Below, one piece after another: positions 5,513 through 7,570 of a DNA stretch of 7,570 nucleotides; position 1 is the first letter of the stretch; the number at the start of each line of letters is the position of its first letter. The translations under genes and the position numbers were made by a program. The notes below the pieces were generated by a model. The model had not been told where the DNA came from and ran no database searches. It saw nothing but the letters and a program-made list of their open reading frames with translations. The DNA comes from Syntrophaceae bacterium UBA7544. Lineage in GTDB: Bacteria; Desulfobacterota; Syntrophia; Syntrophales; Smithellaceae. Location of the stretch: assembly GCA_002479215.1 (NCBI GenBank), contig DLME01000075.1, positions 1 to 7,570 on the forward strand. Reading direction: 5' to 3'.

Positions 5513-6406
5513 ATGAATCTGATTAAATCAATACTAGGAATCATACGGGCGCCATTTTTGGTATTAGCACCAGCTTGTGTAGCTGTCGGTATCGGCACAG
5601 CTTATTGGCAGACTAAAGAAATAAACTGGATGTACAGTTTATTAATTGTTATCGGCGCAGTGTCGGCGCATATCAGCGTAAATGTTTTTAACGAATATTT
5701 TGATTTTAAAAGCGGATTGGATGCTAAAACGCAGCGAACACCCTTTAGCGGCGGAAGCGGTACTCTCCAGGCCAGGCCGGAATTAATAAAAATAACGTTG
5801 GCCATCGCTTGCTTTAGTTTGATTATCACAGCGGCTATCGGATTATTCTTTATCTGGGTACGCGGGTGGCAGTTGTTGCCCATCGGGATTATTGGATTAT
5901 TTATTTTGGTCGTTTATACTCCATTTTTAACTCGCAATCCGATTTCATGTTTGATTGCACCGGGATTAGGATTCGGCGTTCTTATGGTTATGGGGACGCA
6001 TTTTGCGTTAACCGGAACATATACCTGGACGTCTTTTGTGGCATCCCTAATACCTACTTTCCTGGTAAGTAATTTATTATTACTTAATCAATTTCCTGAT
6101 ATAGAAGCTGATCGAAGCATCGGGCGAAAACATTTTCCTATTGTCATTGGTGCAAAGGCCAGCAGTTGGTTATTTGGCTTATTATTGGTGCTAACATATA
6201 TTACTGTGATTATAGGAATTATTCTTCGACTATTACCAAATTTTTGTGTTCTGGCGCTATTGACGGCTTTCTGGGCCAGGCATGCATATCTTGATTCCAG
6301 AAAAAACGCCGAGAATGATTCGTATTCACTTCGTTCGATGGGTATTAATGTAGTTATCAATTTGGTTACGCCTGTTTTGCTCGCGATTGGATTATTTATT
6401 GGGTAA
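5513..6406 (+). CDS. UbiA-family prenyltransferase, MenA-like
   Basis: This 297-residue polytopic inner-membrane protein is of normal UbiA-superfamily length, with about eight or nine hydrophobic segments. The first Asp-rich motif is NEYFDFKSGLD (60-70), matching N-xxx-D-xxxxx-D. The second is DIEADRSIGRK (196-206), matching D-xxx-D-xxxxxK. These bind Mg and the prenyl diphosphate. A TPFSGGSG stretch (76-83) follows motif 1, similar in position to the RPLxxG segment of MenA. The family attaches polyprenyl chains to aromatic acceptors, MenA making demethylmenaquinone from dihydroxynaphthoate. The NE-x-x-D-F/Y type is also found in diverse uncharacterised homologues, so the acceptor is uncertain. 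ATG 5513 was preferred over TTG 5486 because AAAGGA (5500-5505) is 7 nt upstream and the protein then starts at the first family-like residues. No men gene adjoins it. Confidence 0.85.
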   Translation: MNLIKSILGIIRAPFLVLAPACVAVGIGTAYWQTKEINWMYSLLIVIGAVSAHISVNVFNEYFDFKSGLDAKTQRTPFSGGSGTLQARPELIKITLAIACFSLIITAAIGLFFIWVRGWQLLPIGIIGLFILVVYTPFLTRNPISCLIAPGLGFGVLMVMGTHFALTGTYTWTSFVASLIPTFLVSNLLLLNQFPDIEADRSIGRKHFPIVIGAKASSWLFGLLLVLTYITVIIGIILRLLPNFCVLALLTAFWARHAYLDSRKNAENDSYSLRSMGINVVINLVTPVLLAIGLFIG

Positions 6407-6477
6407 CTAAAAAATATTTATCATCTTGAAACGGTCAGAAGTTCACCTCGCATAGTGGACATTTTTAGGGGGCAGTG

Positions 6478-6888
6478 ATGGGTGAAAATGTTCTATTCCG
6501 TGTCTTATCGGATTTAGTGTTACTACTGCACACATCATTTGTTATGTTTGTCGTTTTCGGGCTGGTGCTGATTTTATGGGGCGGTTTTTGCGGGTGGCGC
6601 TGGGTTAGAAATCCGTGGTTCAGATTAGCCCATCTATTAACTATGGGGATAGTCGTCGCGCAAACATGGTGGGGAATGTTGTGTCCGCTTACCACCATGG
6701 AAATGGCTCTTCGGAGGCAAGCCGGTGATGCCGTGTATACAGGAAGCTTTGTGGCGCATTGGCTCGGAGTGCTTTTATACTATGAAGCGCCCTGGTGGGT
6801 ATTTACCTTATGCTACACAGTGTTTGGCCTCACGGTGGTTGGAATCTGGGTTTTTGTTCGTCCGCGGCCGTTTAGTAAAAGTGGCTAA
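6478..6888 (+). CDS. DUF2784 family small membrane protein
   Basis: The 136-residue protein has four hydrophobic segments (about 10-34, 50-66, 90-102 and 106-128), as expected of DUF2784. Family-like features are the first-helix His (H18), WRWVRNPWFRLAHLL (40-54) with H52, WWGMLCPLTTMEMALRR (64-80) with a CPLT-xxE core, and the HWLGVLLYYEAPWWVF segment (94-109). The biochemical role of the family is unknown. Conserved His residues inside membrane helices suggest haem or metal binding, but that is inference. ATG 6478 was chosen because AGGGGG (6467-6472) lies 5 nt upstream; the GTG at 6475 is too close. It follows the prenyltransferase after about 70 bp in the same direction and may be co-transcribed with it. 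Confidence 0.85.
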   Translation: MGENVLFRVLSDLVLLLHTSFVMFVVFGLVLILWGGFCGWRWVRNPWFRLAHLLTMGIVVAQTWWGMLCPLTTMEMALRRQAGDAVYTGSFVAHWLGVLLYYEAPWWVFTLCYTVFGLTVVGIWVFVRPRPFSKSG

Positions 6889-7002
6889 TACTCTGCTATC
6901 GCACAATTCGCTCAACTGAAATCGGTACTTCCCGTAAGAGCAGATATTGCAGATTTGCTTAGGATTTTACTCGTATTCAAAAAAATAATAAGGAGAAATA
7001 AA

Positions 7003-7305
7003 ATGAGTAATGAAAGTCCATGGTATTTAAAGCAGTCGCCTTTAGGTGCCGCTTACCAGCATTTTTCCAATGTTGCCAAACAAAAAACTGTTTTGGATGC
7101 AAAAACAAAAGGGCTTCTCCGATTAGCGATAGCCTCTGTGTTTCGATGCAAACATTGCACTGAGCATCATATCAAAGACGCTCTGGAAGCGGGCGCTACA
7201 AAACAAGAAATAGCAGAAGCTTTACTTATTGCTTCGCTGCAGGCTGCAGGAACACAGCTCAATTGGCATAAAGAGTTTTTTGAGGAATATCTGGTTGAGA
7301 AATAG
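7003..7305 (+). CDS. AhpD-like / carboxymuconolactone decarboxylase family protein with CxxC
   Basis: This 100-residue helical protein carries the AhpD-type redox motif FRCKHCTEHH (47-56), giving C49-x-x-C52-xxx-H56, after a helix LDAKTKGLLRLAIA (31-44). The tail EAGATKQEIAEALLIASL (62-79) is the other conserved part of the family, where the Ala/Gly-Ala-T-xx-E-I-x-E segment packs the subunits. AhpD-type proteins are thiol-disulphide oxidoreductases that work in peroxide defence. Many small homologues are of unknown substrate and some are decarboxylases without the Cys pair. The Cys pair here favours a redox role. ATG 7003 has AAGGAG (6990-6995) 7 nt upstream. The frame extends further upstream to 6955, but that extension is not family-like. 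A 114-bp gap separates it from the DUF2784 gene, with no clear promoter seen. Confidence 0.88.
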   Translation: MSNESPWYLKQSPLGAAYQHFSNVAKQKTVLDAKTKGLLRLAIASVFRCKHCTEHHIKDALEAGATKQEIAEALLIASLQAAGTQLNWHKEFFEEYLVEK

Positions 7306-7350
7306 TAATCAGGACAAATTGATTCAAGAAAAAAATTGAACTGACTTTTA

Positions 7351-7367
7351 TTTGGCTAACGGCCAAA
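7351..7367. repeat. short inverted repeat in the right intergenic region
   Basis: TTTGGC (7351-7356), a 5-nt loop and GCCAAA (7362-7367) form a 6-bp stem about 45 bp after the AhpD-like gene. No T run follows on the plus strand, so a terminator role is doubtful. The rest of 7306-7498 shows only the larger stem at 7419-7453. Confidence 0.35.
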
Positions 7368-7418
7368 CTAATACTCCATGTTCGCTTTTATATAACAAAT
7401 ATTTTACTAAATAAATAT

Positions 7419-7453
7419 GCCGTTACCCACCGTAAATAGTGTTGGGCAACGGC
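7419..7453 (-). terminator. candidate stem-loop terminator between convergent genes
   Basis: The arms 7419-7429 (GCCGTTACCCA) and 7443-7453 (TGGGCAACGGC) pair over 11 positions with one A-C mismatch around a 13-nt loop. On the minus strand the stem is followed by ATATTTATTTAG, a broken T tract, so it may terminate the leftward gene ending at 7499. On the plus strand there is no T run, but it could still slow transcription from the AhpD-like gene. Confidence 0.45.
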
Positions 7454-7498
7454 AACTGATTTCGATATTGTTCTCGTCCGGCTCTCCAAAAGATATGT

Positions 7499-7570
7499 TT
7501 AAAAACTAAAGCTGAATGTTATACCGCCATAAAGGAATGAACTATTTCTATCGGATGGATTGGTTACGCC
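7499..7570 (-). CDS. C-terminal end of a probable outer-membrane beta-barrel protein (runs off the right edge)
   Basis: Leftward, the final 23 codons of a frame open to the window edge end at TAA (7499-7501). The tail reads FLYGGITFSFSF, with alternating hydrophobic residues, a Tyr and a terminal Phe. This fits the beta-signal that directs outer membrane proteins to the Bam complex (aromatic C-terminal residue, hydrophobics at alternate positions before it). Everything else lies outside the window, so the family is unknown. A 23-codon frame alone could be chance. The terminal Phe pattern and the stem-loop just downstream are what support it. Confidence 0.5.
   Translation of the reverse strand, partial: GVTNPSDRNSSFLYGGITFSFSF

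Noticed and set aside
6955..7002. A 16-residue basic N-terminal extension of the AhpD-like protein.
   Set aside because: The strong AAGGAG lies 7 nt before ATG 7003, and family members start near that residue.
7391..7453. Possible integron attC site (GTTGGGC resembles the GTTRRRY core, and TATAACAAA resembles a Vibrio repeat start).
   Set aside because: No matching RYYYAAC partner in the right arrangement, no integrase gene and no cassette array. The inverted repeat is better read as a stem-loop.
1..7570. CRISPR arrays, tRNA or rRNA genes.
   Set aside because: No regularly spaced short repeats and no recognisable tRNA or rRNA sequence were seen on either strand.

Overview
The window (7,570 bp, about 43% GC by eye) looks like chromosomal DNA of a Gram-negative bacterium. 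It holds a membrane-anchored periplasmic HtrA protease, an MCE-type lipid transport operon with an outer-membrane-type lipoprotein, and what looks like the C-terminus of an outer-membrane beta-barrel. Gene order and style would suit an anaerobic deltaproteobacterium (Desulfobacterota, Syntrophales-like), but no marker gene proves that.

Left part (1-3506): a partial htrA/degQ-family gene runs leftward out of the window. From a 182-bp divergent intergenic region with two sigma-70-like promoters, a tightly overlapping four-gene MCE operon runs rightward: MlaE-like permease, degenerate and truncated MlaF-like ATPase, single-domain MCE protein, and an unrecognised lipoprotein. The ATPase homologue is the most unusual gene here. 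It has no Walker A region, its signature motif is LTNEE instead of LSGGx, and the catalytic Glu after Walker B is Arg. It is nevertheless kept in frame, apparently starting at an ATT codon behind a good Shine-Dalgarno and coupled to its neighbours. The transporter probably borrows an ATPase from elsewhere or works differently.

Middle (3507-4803): a lone gene for a protein with PD-(D/E)XK nuclease-like motifs sits between two imperfect direct copies of a roughly 90-bp promoter-like cassette ending in TATAAT. This looks like an insertion with duplication, or a cassette that could be lost by recombination between the copies.

Right part (4804-7305): four rightward genes follow: a KefF/MdaB-type flavodoxin-fold NAD(P)H:quinone oxidoreductase, a MenA/UbiA-type prenyltransferase, a DUF2784 membrane protein and an AhpD-like CxxC protein. 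They suggest a quinone/redox theme, but they are separated by gaps and may not be one operon. A 19-codon piece resembling the N-terminus of a REP-associated (Y1/IS200-like) transposase lies between the first two.

Right edge (7306-7570): an intergenic region with two inverted repeats, then the last 23 codons of a leftward gene ending in an outer-membrane beta-signal-like sequence. No tRNA, rRNA or CRISPR array was seen.
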